A stretch of 64,000 bases of DNA from Omphiscola glabra (Eukaryota; Mollusca; Gastropoda; Lymnaeidae): the NCBI GenBank assembly GCA_964017045.1, contig OZ024807.1, positions 15,675,941-15,739,940 on the forward strand, read 5' to 3'. The position numbers and the translations under genes are program-made. Shown piece by piece: positions 1 to 11,500 of the stretch. A model generated the notes under the pieces. The model saw only the letters and a program-made list of their open reading frames with translations, was not told where the DNA came from and did not search any database. Each line of letters starts with the position of its first letter. Positions within the stretch are counted from its first letter, which is position 1.

Positions 1-25
1 TTTATGAATGAAAAATTCAATGTAA

Positions 26-250
26 TTGCAATCCGGTGTCCCTGGTCACATTATATTTCCCAAAACTGTGTCTTCCGATATGTTAACTAACACATTTGAG
101 AAAACCATTCAAGAGTACAGCATTATGCAGCGTACGTGGCTTAATGCCGAAATCAATCGAATACTTTATCCTCTTGAAATCTCACAAATGCAAACACGCA
201 TGATACGGGCATCTGCTGAAATATGGTCTGTGATTGATCCATCACCAGCA
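26..250 (+). CDS. possible partial exon of an unidentified gene
   Basis: An open frame follows a stop codon at 23-25 and runs to a good splice donor (GTAAGT at 251). Its second half has the composition of a real globular protein, with Trp, Arg, Met and Glu and an amphipathic look (TWLNAEINRILYPLEI, then RASAEIWSVIDPSP). I do not recognise the family and it is not GT92. No AG acceptor follows the stop until about position 93, so the true exon may begin near 94. Frame 1 is also open over 1-96, so an exon entering in that frame and then shifting would point to a pseudogene. The putative intron becomes a 21-bp minisatellite within about 25 bases of the donor. The rest of the gene would lie outside the window or is lost. 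Confidence 0.3.
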
Positions 251-271
251 GTAAGTTACGGTCTTGAATGG

Positions 272-702
272 TGGAAGTACAGTGTTTCATAATTCAAGTA
301 CCGTGTTAAAAAATACAAGTACAGTGTTTCATAATTCAAGTGTCGTGTTAAAAAATACAAGTACAGTGTTTCATAATTCAAGTACCGTGTTAAAAAATAC
401 AAGTACAGTGTTAAATAATACAAGTACAGTGTTAAATGATACAAGTACAGTGTTAAATAATACACGTACAGTGTTTCATAATTCAAGTACCGTGTTAAAA
501 AATACAAGTACAGTGTTAAATAATACAAGTGCAGTGTTAAATAATACAAGTACAGTGTTAAATAATACACGTACAGTGCTAAATAATACAAGTACATTGT
601 TAAATAATACAAGTACAGTGTTTCATAATTCAAGTACCGTGTTAAAAAATACAAGTACAGTGTTAAATAATACAAGTACAGTGTTAAATAATACAAGTAC
701 GA
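272..702. repeat. 21-bp minisatellite, array 1
   Basis: About 20 tandem units of 21 bp built on ACAAGTACAGTGTTAAATA, with two interspersed variants (GTGTTTCATAATTCAAG and ACCGTGTTAAAAAA). The period is a multiple of three, so long frames stay open on both strands; I read these as by-products and not genes. Related 21-bp arrays occur at 19026-19260 and 19330-19880. Confidence 0.9.
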
Positions 703-1112
703 TTTTTTTAAAAAAAAGGGGCTATTTCAATTTTAAAACAGTGCTAGTACTCTGTTAAATCTTTGACAGCGATCGCTTTAGTGAAATACATTATAGTGCA
801 CATTATAATCTCTAGCAAAACATATTTAAATATATGTCAACGCCCTCCCCCAAACATTTCTAGCCACTTAATGCATAAAGGCTTCTAGCCTAAATAACCA
901 TTTTCATAACCTTAGGGCTACGCTAATGTTCAGTGGCTTACACATACAAGTTAGGTTAAAGTATGTAAAATATCGTTTTGTTTATTGTAAATAGTTTCAG
1001 TTATAAACTTGTTTGAAGCGAGTGTTCAGTACCCAATACGTCACACCGACTGAATGTTGTTGTTTTTTTGAGCGCAACACCAGAACCAGGTAAAATTGTT
1101 TTTAATAATCGA
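703..1112. other. non-coding spacer, nothing recognised
   Basis: AT-rich single-copy-looking DNA between two arrays. I see no convincing exon, RNA gene or element end. Confidence 0.5.
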
Positions 1113-1557
1113 TATCTGTGGTCCATTGATTCATAGCTTTGATGGTGTTTGACACCCAGCTGTGGTCCATTGATTCATAGCTGTGATGATGTTTAACACA
1201 CAACTGCGGTCCATTGATTTATAGCTGTGATGGTGTTTAACACCCAGCTGTGGTCCATTGATTTATAGCTTTGATGGTGTTTGACACACAGCTGCGGTCC
1301 ATTGAGTCATAGCTGTGATGGTGTTTGACACCCAGCTGTGGTCCATTGATTCATAGCTGTGATGATGTTTAACACACAACTGCGGTCCATTGATTTATAG
1401 CTTTGATGGTATTTGACACACAGCTGCGGTCCATTGATTCATAGCCGTGATGGTGTTTGACACACAGCTGCGGTCCATTGATTTATAGCTGTGATGGTGT
1501 TTGACATACAGCTTCGGTCCATTGATACATAGCTGTGATGGTGTTTGACAGCATAAA
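1113..1557. repeat. 44-bp minisatellite
   Basis: About ten units of 44 bp containing GGTCCATTGATTCATAGC and GATGGTGTTTGACAC. Variants alternate between units (ACCCAGCTGTGG or ACACAGCTGCGG), suggesting past amplification of blocks larger than one unit. Confidence 0.9.
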
Positions 1558-1857
1558 ACGTTAAAATGCTTTCAGCTGTTGAAACAGATGCATCGCTTTT
1601 CGAACCTTGTGTTAGGGGAAAATATAATATGGTAACTTTGTTATATGATATGTTTCCCATATTGTCAAAAATTCAGCGTCCGAGTCATAGTGACATATAC
1701 ATAACAAATGGTTATTGGGTCTTCATTAGGACTGTAATAAACTCCATTTTTTTTTATTTAACATGAAAAATTAATTATTTATTAACTATCATGAACTCGG
1801 GTTACCGTTATGCGTTGAAATAACCAAAAAAAAAAATGGCTCACGGAACCGGAATTT

Positions 1858-2905
1858 TCGGTGGTTACCTTAGTAACACTGAAGTGTCATCTACTTTTTC
1901 TTCTAATTTTTTCTTTTAACCGTGTCGTCGAAACCCTAAGTTGACGTCAGATTCCTAATGAAAAGGAAACAACCAACCAGAAGTTAATAATAAGGGGACA
2001 CAACTTTCAAGTATTTCGGGAACATTTTTAATAGACAAAAAATAATTTATTATTCATTTATTATAAGTATCATTTATTAATTTTATATTTTTTTGTGTGG
2101 GAGGGTTGGAACGAGTGCAGAAGACAGTCAACCCCGCCCTCTAATATGGTTAAGATTCGAACTGTGCCCACTTAGGGAAACATTTTACAATTACTCGCGT
2201 TTAATTTCTAGGTTCGGGATGGAATCACTTTATTGTGACGAAACGAGAGCTTCGGGGTCTCATCGGGGTTTAAATGTCAGTGCATCCTTAGCAACGATAG
2301 TCCCGGTTTCTCCTTTTAACGACTTGAGACTCTCTGGAGTCACAGTGTGAGTAGACACGGAGCACGACATTTGATATCTTGAAATATTCAAATAGGCGAC
2401 ATTATCTCTACTCAAACATATCCAGTGAATTACCCCCCCCCCCCTTTTTTTTAACACCCCATCTCCCTTCCCCGGCGCGGCTAAGGGGCAGCTGCACAGA
2501 TTTTAATATACCACTTCAAACATGTGTGTCGTATTTGCACTGTCGATTTTTAGTATCACGTTGTGAGACCTCAGTTATAATCACCTTGCATGCTGTGACA
2601 TTAGAGTTTGTATTGCGTGCTGTGACATTAGAGTTTGTCTTGCGTGCTGTGACATTAGAGTTTGTCTTGCGTGCTGTGACATTAGAAATTGCCTTGCATG
2701 CTGTGACATTAGAGTTTGCCTTGCATGCTGTGACATTAGAGTTTGCCTTGCATAGTGTGACATTAGAGTTTGCCTTGCAAGCTGTGGCGTTTGAGTTTGC
2801 CTTGCGTGCTGTGACATTAGAGTTTGCCTTGCGTGCTGTGACATTAGAGTTTGCCTTGCATGCTGTGACACCAGTTCTTGCAGTGACTCATTGATGTAAC
2901 GTTCT
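1858..2905. repeat. dispersed ~1-kb segment, copy 1
   Basis: This block matches 22235-23335 along its length. Shared anchors in the same order are CCAACCAGAAGTTAA, AAGGGGACA, AAATGTCAGTGC, TTTAACGACTTGA, CTCTACTCAAACA, TCCAGTGAAT and GCACTGTCGAT, and both copies end in a related 27-bp array. It is either part of the A/B segmental duplication or a dispersed element with an internal minisatellite. No coding frame is conserved. Confidence 0.75.
2587..2880. repeat. 27-bp minisatellite, array 1
   Basis: About eleven 27-bp units containing GCTGTGACATTAGAGTTTG and CCTTGC. It is homologous to the 27-bp array at 22861-23318, whose unit is ACCGTGACATTAGCATTTGC. Open frames over it (nine-residue repeats on both strands) follow from the period. 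Confidence 0.9.
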
Positions 2906-3545
2906 TTAAAAAGGACGTCTGTTTTGTGAGCATTTTACAAAATAAAATATAATTAAAACCAGTGACTCCAGTATAGGAGACTGCAACTTCCTGAAAAAGC
3001 CGGGGTTTTTGCCCTTGTTAATCTTTTTCGCTTAGAAATTAGAAAAATGTCTCAAATACATACGTTTTTTCCCCCACAAATTCTCAACGCTACACAGCCG
3101 CGTCCCCGATCTACAAGTTCTGCTTTATTTCCAGATACCGACTGATGCAATTCCCGTAAATATTTCTTAATTTCGTCAACTCGCCACGTCTCAAATCATG
3201 TTTTCGCCATCTGAGCAGCCATCTTTGTACTTTCTTTGTACTCCCCGGTATGAACGATAACTCTGGGTGACAAGGAAATTTGCAGTCTCCTATAGAAACT
3301 AGATGTGGCAATGGGGTTTTAAAGGCAAAAAAAGGGGGGGGGGATGGGGCGTTTATGTCCCAGTGAAAGCAAACGCTCCTTTTTGTTTTGTTTTGTTTTC
3401 GGTGTCTTTCAATTTAAAACTACAGGATCATTAACGTGCTGAAAAAAAATTATGACAGAAACAGATCTGTAGCAGATAAGAAGCTGAACGTAAACTTATA
3501 ACATGAACATAAGTTGATATAAATTGGAAATAAACGATGGACTGA
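2906..3545. other. non-coding spacer
   Basis: Mixed-composition DNA with a poly-G run near 3335. No gene, RNA or element end recognised. Confidence 0.5.
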
Positions 3546-3725
3546 GCTAGCTACGAGTGTAACAAATAGTGCATTTGATACAATGCTGTACCATAGTGCA
3601 TTTGATACAGTGATATGCTTTGGTGCATTTGATACAGTGCTTTAGTGTAGTGCATTTGATACAGATCGATACTATAGTGCATTTGGGACAGTCCTATACT
3701 CATACTATGCACTTGACCAGTCAGT
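3546..3725. repeat. degenerate ~31-bp repeat
   Basis: About five imperfect units sharing TAGTGCATTTGATACAGTG with variable spacing. Confidence 0.75.
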
Positions 3726-3775
3726 GGCGTATTTGTAATAAATGCTGACGGAGGATAAGTGGCAAACTTGAGATT

Positions 3776-3912
3776 TTTTCCTTACCCTCACACACATTCT
3801 TTCCTTACCCTCACACACATTCTTTCGTTACCCTCACACACATTCTTTCCTTACCCTCACACACAATCTTTCCTTACCCTCACACACATTCTTTCCTTAC
3901 CCTCACACACAT
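3776..3912. repeat. 23-bp minisatellite
   Basis: About six nearly perfect units containing TTACCCTCACACACATTC. The motif resembles a degenerate telomere-like CCCTCA string only superficially, and the 23-bp period is not telomeric. Confidence 0.85.
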
Positions 3913-3959
3913 CGTATTAACTTGATATTTAAAAAATAAAAAAAAAGAAGCCACAGAAG

Positions 3960-4527
3960 GTTAACCCTAAACAACGCCATATCAGCTTTATGTTAACCCT
4001 ATATAACAAAATATCAGCTTTATGTTAACCGTACACATCAAAATATCAGCTTTATGTTAACTCGACACAAAACAATATCAACTTTATGTTAACTCTACAC
4101 AACACAATATCAACTTTATGTTAACCCTACACAACACAATATCAACTTTATGTTAACTCTACACAAAACAATATCAGCTTTATATTAACCATTAATAACG
4201 CCATATCAGCTTTATAAAAACCCTTAACAACCCCCTATCAGCTTTATGTAAAACCTTAACAACTCCCTATCAGCTTTATGTAAAACCTTAACAACTCCCT
4301 ATCAGCTTTATGTAATACCTTAACAACTCCCTATCAGCTTTATGTAAAATCTTAACAACTCCCTATCAGCTTTATGTAAAACCGTAACAACTCCCTATCA
4401 GCTTTATGTAAAACCTTAACAACTCCCTATCAGCTTTATGTAAAACCTTAACAACTCCCTATCAGCTTTATGTAAAACCTTAACAACTCCCTATCAGCTT
4501 TATGTAAAACCTTAACAACTCCATCTC
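3960..4527. repeat. 32-bp minisatellite
   Basis: About 18 units of 32 bp containing TATCAGCTTTATGT. The first half carries TTAACCCTACACAACA-type units and the second half the more uniform AAAACCTTAACAACTCCC, so one array contains an older divergent part and a younger homogenised part. Confidence 0.9.
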
Positions 4528-5189
4528 ACGTTTACCCATGCATCTGAAATACGTGACATTTCGTGTTCTAAACAACATTAATACATAGATTATCATATGT
4601 TAAGTCTTAAAAACAGATACACTACGCCTAATAATTCTGTTACTGTTATATTAAATATATTTTTAATTTATAATAATAATAATTAAATTTATATTTTAAA
4701 AAAAATGACATGTACTTCTTTATGAGCGGATACATTTAATTTTTAACGTATAGTTAAAATGATCCGATTTTCGTAAAATAACAGGAAATCCCTATCAATT
4801 TTTTTTGAAGAGAATGAGCATAGATAAATTGAACCTTTTCTTCATTATTGTTTTTATTGTACCTGGTCCACTTATCTCCTTCTTATATACGAGCACATAT
4901 GAGCCGCTGTAACCGGTGTAACAATGGAAGGCATATTGCGCTACTTTATTCCAACGTTTGTTAAGTCTCAACATCTAGAAACACAATTTTCGCAATGCTA
5001 AAATTTTTTTTTTTTTTTAAAGTATTTTCAGCCCCATTTATATTTTGGAAAGAGTAAAGCGAATGGTCCATACATTTTTTTAAAGAAGTATCTATCCATA
5101 GATGTTTTAGAACACTCGATTAAATAAATTAATTCATGGAGAGTAATTTGATTAAAAAAAAAAAATAAACCAAAAAAAAAACCAACAAC

Positions 5190-5290
5190 AGGACAATGTA
5201 CTGGGTATGTGGAAGCCTGAATCGAAAGACAGGAAAAGTTCTTCACATATTGTCCTGTTTTCCGATTGAAGCCTCCACATACATTGTTCT
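5190..5290. repeat. imperfect inverted repeat (hairpin)
   Basis: The left arm at about 5190-5233 (GGACAATGTA, then TATGTGGAAGCCTGAATCG) pairs with the right arm at 5254-5290 (CGATTGAAGCCTCCACATA, then CATTGTTCT), separated by about 20 bases. The left arm has a small insertion. It lies about 300 bp upstream of GT92-A exon 1. It could be a palindromic MITE remnant or a structural element. Confidence 0.6.
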
Positions 5291-5585
5291 ACTAGTTCCT
5301 TCGCACAGATTTAACCCAGCCCTAGATTTTGTTATACTATGAACAAACAAGTTTTTAGGTGCTGTTGTAGACTATGGGACATTTACTAGTGATCAAGCTT
5401 AAATTATTGATAAGACATTGCCGAACTTCTTCAAGAAAGTACCATACGTGACCACTGGTTGCTGTCGCTGTCATTTGTTTGTGAATTTAGTAAATAATGA
5501 CTAGAAAGCGTTTTATATTTCTTGTACAGCGCTGAAGCAGACCCATGGATTCCAACCCAACACTTACTGTCCAAGAGGATAGAAC

Positions 5586-8500
5586 ATGAGCAAAGGTCAC
5601 TTGTGTAACCGATGTGCACTGTTGCACGCGGGGATTTACCGACTCACTTTCTTGAGAAGATGCCGCCTGGTCTTATCGGTCTTGGCAGTGCTCTTTGTTA
5701 TCGCATTATCATATTATTATACACAGGTGGGTAACATTTGTAATTAAGATTAAGATTTACTTCTCAAGAAAGCCGCCATATTGAAATACTTAAGTAATAA
5801 ACTATAATCTTTTGACTTTTCCAAGGTAAATCAGGAGGAGAAAACTCCTTACCAAGTTTATTTCTGTTTTGGAGACGTGTAAAAATTTTAACGAAACAAA
5901 TATTTTGAAGAAAGATTAAAAAAATAAGTCTTATAAACCAAGAAATAATTTTTTTTTATTAAAATGGATGTATGTCTTATGATATCATAGTCTCGTTGCC
6001 ACAAATTAAGACTTGCAGGCTCAATGATCTTGCGAATTATTGGAATGGGAAATTAAAAATGTTTAAATTAAAATTGATAATCAACAAGGTTCCTGTTTCG
6101 ACCAAATAAAGTTTATTTATAAATCCGAAATTGTGTTGTTTCCATTGAAACCTTAAAATATGCCGTAAACTATAAGCATGTATTAGAATTGAGAAAAAAT
6201 ATTGATAACATATGCCGTAAACTATAGGCATGTATTAGAATTGAGAAAAAATATTGATAACATATGCCTTAAACTATAGGCATGTATTAGAATTGAGAAA
6301 AATATTGATAACATGTGCCGTAAACCTTAGGCATGTATTAGAATTGAGAAAAATGTTGATAACATGTGCCGTAAACCTTAGGCATGTATTAGAATTGAAA
6401 AAAAATATTGATAACATATGCCGTAAACCTTAGGCATGTATTAGAATTGAAAAAAAATATTGATAACATATGCCGTAAACCTTAGGCATGTATTAGAATT
6501 GAAAAAAAATATTTATAACATATGCCGTAAACCTTAGGCATGTATTAGAATTTAGAAAAAAAATATTGATAACATTTGTTTAAAAGAATGCACCGCTGGG
6601 TACATTTAAAATTGACTGGCATCTTTTCTTTCCATCTTAGCCTCAGACAAAAACAATCAACTTTCCTCAAGTTTTACCAGCAAAATCTCCACAACAGCAG
6701 GAAATCGTCAGCAAAAAAGACAACCCAAGAACAACCCGTGGACCAACCCAGCCAACGATGACAACCCGTGGACCAAGAAAGCCAACGATGACAACCCGTG
6801 GAACAACCAAGCCAACGATTACAACCATTGGACTAACCAACGAAACAACGTCAAAAACTGGACCATCCAGCAAAGAACCAACAACGAAATATTTCACTAA
6901 AGTGAGAGATGTTGAGCACTATATGTACTCAGCCATTGCTAACTCGGACGGCAATGTTCATCACAAGACGAATGTTACAAAATACAATTTGAATATTATT
7001 ATAACAAGCCTTGACGCAACTACTGAGAAATATAAGTGTTGCGTACTGTTCAAGGACATCAAGACTCCTTTAGTCATTCCGGGAAAAGTCTACTTCAATA
7101 ATGGTAATGCAAATAATACTTACATAGCCCGACAGTACATCTGTACAGTTCCCATCAGTTCGTCAAATCTGCCAGTAAATGTTACCCTCGCCGCCTCATC
7201 GTCTTGTTCTACAGATACAAATGACTACGTCACTATACTTTACCCTCCACGACACCCTGGCGGCATTGCACTCTGTGGAAAGATCTCCCACAGTCGCGCC
7301 CTTGACCCTGAAAATGTCATCGAATGGTTTGAGATCCAACGCCTGCTCGGCGTCGACAAAGTTTTGATTTATGACTTGGAAACGTCTGAAAATGTCAGTC
7401 GCGTTTTCTGGCATTACCAACAATTGGGGATCTTGGACTTGCAGCCGTACGAGCTACCGGGGAAACCTAACAATAGATCTCTGTCTGAGGCATTCAAGTA
7501 CTCGGCACAGTTTAATCAAGATGAATCGATGGTGGTGTTGGAATGCAGACAGCGAATGGGGGGATACGATTATATCATAAGTCATGACTTGGACGAGATG
7601 ATCATACCTAGGAACAATGTCACCCTGAAAACCTTTCTTCAGGTAAACTTTCATTTCCCGTTGTTCATGATGTATTTAAAAGAAAACTTAGTTCAAAGAA
7701 TTATTTTTTTTAGTTGTTTTTGGGTATTACCTGATGTAATTAAATTACGAGTTTAACATTTTGTGTATTAGGAACAAGAAATATGGAACAAGCTGACGTA
7801 GCCGTTCTATGCCCGGGTGGCAAGCATCGTCATTGGCACTTTATAATAATCCTTCGACTGTTTAATTTTTGGGGCAAAACTTCTAAGTCGACCACACTTT
7901 TAGCTTGGACTCTGTGGTCTTTGTTTTACTTGTTATACGTGTTATACTTGGGTTAATGTTCAGCTCCTAAGGCTTTTACTTTGACTACCTGAAAGTACTT
8001 TGTTCTTGAAAATGGAACGTAAAGTTGTCCATGATTGGAGATGTCAAATAACATACAAACTAAATTTAGTGTTTGTCCTTGGATATTTGTTGATGGTCAG
8101 AGCAAAAAGCAAGTTTAAATGGAAACTGTTTTCCACCTTAATGTAAAGGAAGGTAAGGTTCCCTTGTTGCCAGAGCACACTTTGGAATAAAAACTCTGGA
8201 ACCCTTAAAATATCCGGTCAAGTGTTCACAGGCAATAACTTTTGACATCTATTGCTTGACGACCATTCTGGTACCATTTGTCTGCCCAGCCTGGTCGGTT
8301 TTTCCGGGCCAATTTGCACAAACAGCCCCCGAGTCTGCGTTGGGGTGGGGGGGGGGGGGGGCTATGAGCCAAGCTATCATGCCTTCAGCCTCGGTCCGGC
8401 TTTACATTATTCCATTTCGCTGGATCGAGGCTGGGGACGACGCTCTTCGTGAGTGGTCGGTCAAGGGCTTCGTGCTAAGTACCGCTTCTGCAGATTGTTT

Positions 8501-11500
8501 GTCAGGTGCCATAGCCAATACCTCCTGTTGAGGCAAGATTTTGTATCAAGATTACTACTGCATCAGCTTTCAAGTTAAGTCTACCTCCATATCTTAAGCT
8601 GTTCAAAACCTCGGCCTTTTGCACTGTCTTGCTGAATACAACGTATGCTGGTATGGCATTTCAACTGAGGTTAAATTTGTTCAAGGACGTTTTCATTAAG
8701 GTTAAGTTACCCGTGATTTTTTTTTGTAGTCAGCTTTGCAAAGTTGGCAGTGACGTCATCACTTGATTGGATGACCTTAAGAAAGAAGGCATCACCAATA
8801 CACCAACAATACTTCACCAATATATCATTAATACATCACCAATACATCACCAATACATCACCGAAACTTAACCAATACACCCATTTCTTAATAAACCCTT
8901 CTCTAGTGCAATGCCCGTGGAGTTTTCATTCCCAGTTTTAAAAAGCCAGGCTGTGAAAACCTCACTGTTCTGTGGAGACAATGATTTCCGAGGCACGCAA
9001 TCTGTGGTGTTGACTTAAGAATTCGCCTTAGCAATTACGTCTTGTTCAGCTTTGAGCATCCCACGCTCAAAACCTTCACCAATACTAAGTACATAGCAAG
9101 AGCTACGAGAATGAATAATCTCTACAACGAATACGCTCACTAAAAATATATATACCCATGTACGGACACACTATCTACTGTGTTATATTATAGATATTAA
9201 AATACATTTACGGTTGAAAAATTGTTTTAATATACACACACACACATATATATATATATAGGTCAAGCATCCAATATATCCTCCTCCAAATATACCATCC
9301 GGATGGCTTTAATGCAGTTTCTACAATAGTTTCTTCAATATTATAAATTTTTAATATATTATCATCTTTTATGTAACACAAAAATATTTTATTACCTTTT
9401 AACTTTTAAAGCTAACGTATCGTTGTTTCAACGTAGCATCTCTAGGTGGTAATACAGTTTATTGAATGAAGTTTTAAAAGGTGTATACACAGTACGCGGC
9501 AAAAGTATTGAAACGCTCGCATCTTTAACCCGTACGTTGGTTTGTCAACGGCGCAAAACTCAATTCGCTTCGTGTTCCTAGTAGTCACTAGGAAGAAATG
9601 TTGGGCAGTTGTTCTTAGAAATGGGTCGATTGGCCGAGGAAAGAACGTATATACAAAATTGAACAGTATTTTCGATCGTATTTAAGCGGTCGTGAATGGG
9701 GACCATTGACATAAAAATTCCGAGAGAGATTTAATCAGACCGTATCTGTTAACACCCTTATGCTTTATGCTGTTGCAAAATGTAGCGGTTCTCAAAGTGT
9801 ACTGTATCTTCCGTTAACTACACTAAAACACTATGCAGTTTCAAGTCGGATTTTTTATCCTGTTTCTTTAGAGGTATTCAGACAATTATACCATGGCGAA
9901 GAAGTGCGGCGCCCCAAGTCGAATCCCTAAAATGCCACCCCTCAATATAGAGAAAAAAAAGTCGCCCACACCCCAGGCGGATCAGTAAAAACCGCAGTTT
10001 TAGCGCCCATTAACTTTTTGATGTTTATGGGATTTTATCTTTGATTTCACTGTCCTATCTATTACGATTTTGACTCTCTCTCTCCACCCACCCCCTATGT
10101 TGGCGCCCGGACACGTTCTTTCTTCGCTCCCACCCAACTTTCACCCGCCGCTGTTTCCGATTGACATTAGAAAATAAAAACATTTGACTTTGCGAAGTGA
10201 ACACATTTGTTACATATATTGTAAGAGTAAGAGTCGATACCGTACAATAAAAGAATATATATTCGATATATCATTTTATCGTGCACACGTCTATCGATAC
10301 TGCCATACGCTCTAGCACAATTCAAAATTTTTTTTTTTTTAATCCTTACACCCCCCCCCCCCCCCCCAACTCTCATATTTCCAGAACTCATTTAGTAATA
10401 TAACAAACTGAGTTTTTTCACAGGATCACGTGACTCAATACCCTCGTGCCGCGGCTTTTTTCTTCTACACAGAATTCTTCCTGACAACCTGGCCACCCAC
10501 CAACCCGGAAGAGGACTTGATGGTGAAACGCTACAGGTGAGGAAATGTAGGTCTTTATTAATGAATGGTGGGCCAGTCTATTCTGCATGGTCATAAATTA
10601 TATGCTGAAATGTGATACCTTAGAGATGAATGACGTGAAGTTTCCAAAACTTTGAACTCTGGCGGACAAGTCTCGAAATTGACCTAGGGACTTTTGCCAG
10701 ATTTATCCAGTGTATTTGCATTTTTAAAAAACAAAACAGTTAAACATTCCTATATTTCGGACGAGTGACGTCAAACTCACGGACCACCCCTAGGGAAAGA
10801 TTGCAGCAGCTGGAATATAGTTATACTGGTAACCAGTCACACTTCATCGGCCGTTTCAGTCGATCAAATGTCGTCGATGAAGTGTCAGAGAGCCCCTGAA
10901 ATGGTATTGTGTTTGAAATTGGTTGGAATTAAAATGGTAAGGTGTTTATCGGCTGTGCTTTAAAATAAATTAAAACTGTGTACAAATTTGGTTTTAAATT
11001 TATAATTCAACACAAAAACTAGGATGTTTTTATTTTTTTAAATTTGAAGTTAGAAATATTTTCCTTGCGTTCAAAATGTCGACTAACTTGCATGTGTATA
11101 TTAAAATGACGATGCGCTCTTTAATGATATTAAAATGACGTTTCATTTTATGAGTATATGAAAATGACGTTTCATTCTATGACCTTATTAAAATGACGTT
11201 TCACTTTATGAGTATATTAAAATGGCATTCCATTCTATGAGTATATTAAAATGGCGTTTCATTCTAGGAGTAAATTAAAATGACGTTTCATTCTATGACT
11301 ATATTAAAATGACGTTTCATTCTATGACTATATTAAAATGACGTTCCATTCTATGACTATATTAAAATGACGTTCCATTTATGACTATATTAAAATGACG
11401 TTTCATTCTATGAGTATATTAAAATGACGTTTCATTCTATGGGTATATTAAAATGACGTCTCATGTGCACAAGTATTTTATACTACCACACAATGTCCAA

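Noticed and set aside
264..758. 164- and 146-residue frames on opposite strands
   Set aside because: Both are generated by the 21-bp array; simultaneous open frames on both strands point to periodicity rather than coding.
3776..3912. Interstitial telomere
   Set aside because: The CCCTCACACACA motif recurs at 23 bp and is not the TTAGGG repeat expected of molluscs.
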